Shown here one piece after another: positions 30,867-32,260 of a stretch of DNA of 32,260 bases. The position numbers were made by a program, and so were the translations under genes. This DNA comes from Candidatus Hydrogenedens sp. GTDB lineage: Bacteria > Hydrogenedentota > Hydrogenedentia > Hydrogenedentales > Hydrogenedentaceae. Where the stretch lies: contig DAOSUS010000010.1 of NCBI GenBank assembly GCA_035378955.1, positions 36,781 to 69,040 of the forward strand, given 5' to 3'. The notes under the pieces are model-generated. The model searched no databases, was not told the DNA's origin, and worked only from the letters and a program-made list of their open reading frames with translations. Within the stretch, counting starts at the first letter, position 1; the number at the start of each line of letters is the position of its first letter.

Positions 30867-32260
30867 TTGAGTGAAGAGAAAGTTATAAAAGCAACAGAAG
30901 CACTGGATTTGTTATACGAATTTGAGCGTGAACCTGTAACGGATGATAAACTTCAACCGGGTAGATACTTTGCTGGTTTATTTGCTGGTGAACATGTCGC
31001 AGGGACAGAATTTGTGATTGGTGCTTTGTTTGTGAGTTGGGGTGTTAATGCATACGATATTTTTGTAGGTCTATTACTTGGAAATTTGATGGCTGTATTG
31101 ACATGGACTTTGATATGCGCCCCAATTGCTGTTAGAACGCGACTAACTTTATACTGGTTTTTACGAAAAGTTGCTGGTCCTGTGGTAACAACGATATATA
31201 ATGTTCTCAATGCCTTTCTATTCTGTATATTAGCGGGGTGTATGATTACCGTATCTGCTTCCGCTGTTCGTGTTCCCTTAGGAATACCTCCCCAAACAGA
31301 ATGGATACCTACAGATTTCCGATTTGTGCTGGTCGTTTTGGTAGTAGGTGCGGTTGTGGTGACTCTGGCGATATTGGGATTTAAACGACTATCCCAATTT
31401 TCTGTCGTATGTTCACCGTGGATGTTTTTGATGTTTATTGCAGGTGCTATTGCTTTATTACCTGCAGCCGGTGTTGATATTCGGAATTGGAATGATTTCT
31501 GGCAAATTGCTACACAGAAAATATGGACAGGGGTTCGTCCAGATGGAAAAGAACCCATCTCCTTTTGGCATGTAGCCGCCTTTGCGTGGATATGTAATCT
31601 GGCAATGCATGGAGGATTGTCCGACATGGCTATTTTCCGTTATGCCAAATCCTCCGCCTATGGCTTATTTTCGGCTTTTGGTATGTTTTTAGGTCATTAC
31701 TTGGCGTGGATATGTGCGGGTGTGATGGGTGCTATGGCTGCTTTGCTACTACAAAAAAGTATTACTGAATTGGATTCCGGTGCCGTAGCAACACAAGCAT
31801 TAGGTTTTTCGGGATTAATTGCTGTGATATTAGCAGGATGGACAACTTCAAATCCTACCTTATATCGTGCAGGATTAGCGTTACAGGCAGTTACTCCCGG
31901 TTGGCCGCGTTGGTTAGTAACTTTATTAGCAGGAGCAGGAACAACGGTTATAGCCTGTTCTCCTTTTGTATTTACAAAATTACTCGATTTTGTGGGTTAT
32001 TATGGGCTACTCCTTATGCCCTTAGGGGCAGTAGCATTTACCGAATACTGGATATTCCCTAAAATCGGACTTACTCGTTACTGGACTGAGAAAAAACGGT
32101 TAGCAATGAATTGGCCTGCTCTATTGAGTTGGTTAATATCTATAGCCGTTGCTATTACTTTAGAAAAAAGTGGTATTTTACACTTGTTCTTTTTATTCGT
32201 CCCTGTTTGGGTCATGACATCTGTATTATATATAGTCCTTTCTATGTTTATGGGTGCTCG
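30867..32260 (+). CDS. NCS1-type purine/cytosine permease-like transporter, 3' truncated by window
   Basis: Open from a TTG at 30867 to the window end (464 codons with no stop); the AAAGGG site lies about eight nt upstream. The N-terminus MSEEKVIKATEALDLLYEFE is hydrophilic, followed by PGRYFAGLFAGEHVAGTEFV in the position of the first helix and about 11-12 hydrophobic segments. Features such as FAWICNLAMHGGLSDMAIFR and ILAGWTTSNPTLYRAGLALQ resemble the NCS1/CodB-like group. The substrate could be a nucleobase, vitamin or related solute and cannot be fixed. It begins about 90 bp after the porin terminator; the two genes are separate units. Confidence 0.75.
   Translation, partial: MSEEKVIKATEALDLLYEFEREPVTDDKLQPGRYFAGLFAGEHVAGTEFVIGALFVSWGVNAYDIFVGLLLGNLMAVLTWTLICAPIAVRTRLTLYWFLRKVAGPVVTTIYNVLNAFLFCILAGCMITVSASAVRVPLGIPPQTEWIPTDFRFVLVVLVVGAVVVTLAILGFKRLSQFSVVCSPWMFLMFIAGAIALLPAAGVDIRNWNDFWQIATQKIWTGVRPDGKEPISFWHVAAFAWICNLAMHGGLSDMAIFRYAKSSAYGLFSAFGMFLGHYLAWICAGVMGAMAALLLQKSITELDSGAVATQALGFSGLIAVILAGWTTSNPTLYRAGLALQAVTPGWPRWLVTLLAGAGTTVIACSPFVFTKLLDFVGYYGLLLMPLGAVAFTEYWIFPKIGLTRYWTEKKRLAMNWPALLSWLISIAVAITLEKSGILHLFFLFVPVWVMTSVLYIVLSMFMGA

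Noticed and set aside
30953..31627. 224-codon open frame on the minus strand
   Set aside because: It lies opposite the NCS1-type permease, whose plus-strand frame gives coherent membrane helices and family motifs. The minus product shows no domain.

Overview
The window reads as low-GC (about 40% by eye) chromosomal DNA of a Gram-negative, probably anaerobic or polymer-degrading bacterium. An outer membrane is implied by a secretin, a porin ending in Phe, a lipoprotein and a type II secretion (T2SS) pseudopilin operon. The lineage cannot be fixed from this sequence. A deep-branching phylum such as Hydrogenedentota, Sumerlaeota or the PVC group would fit, but that is inference. No rRNA, tRNA, CRISPR array, IS element or prophage was seen.

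Layout. 1-286 is a degenerate 9-bp tandem repeat. 405-3309 (minus) holds a NikR-type nickel regulator behind a secreted GH127 beta-L-arabinofuranosidase-like enzyme. 3439-6509 (plus) is a compact DprE1-DprE2-UbiA cassette, expected to make polyprenyl-phosphate-linked D-arabinofuranose from PRPP. 6545-10055 (plus) is a short leader ORF, glgC, and a GPH-type sugar transporter carrying a large extra domain. 10094-13055 holds a GT4 glycosyltransferase, an FmdB-type zinc ribbon protein and L-rhamnose isomerase. 13252-22579 (plus) is a nine-gene T2SS/type IV pilus-like operon in the order G-H-I-J-K-L(PilMN)-M(PilO)-C(PilP)-D(PilQ). It lacks the E ATPase, F platform and prepilin peptidase, which must lie elsewhere. 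22664-23095 is a hotdog thioesterase. From 28961 down to 23117 everything is on the minus strand: a sigma-region-4-like regulator, shikimate kinase, two tiny predicted membrane peptides, an SDR, a lipoprotein, RsmA/KsgA, a histidine kinase and LipB. The right end has a strongly biased, probably abundant outer-membrane porin with a long structured 5' leader and a clear terminator, then an NCS1-type permease that runs off the window.

How it fits together. Sugar handling dominates: a secreted arabinofuranosidase, an arabinose-donor pathway, rhamnose isomerase, a sugar-type transporter, ADP-glucose synthesis, a secretion system to export hydrolases and a porin for uptake. The most notable points are: (i) an actinobacterial-style arabinose-donor cassette in a Gram-negative context; (ii) a secretin with an extra N1-like repeat and a C-terminal ExbD/TolR-like domain; (iii) a transporter with about 250 extra residues predicted in the periplasm; (iv) an exact 37-bp duplication that gives glgC a translationally overlapping leader ORF; (v) a three-stem RNA candidate in the porin leader; (vi) a pair of 29- and 33-residue membrane peptides.
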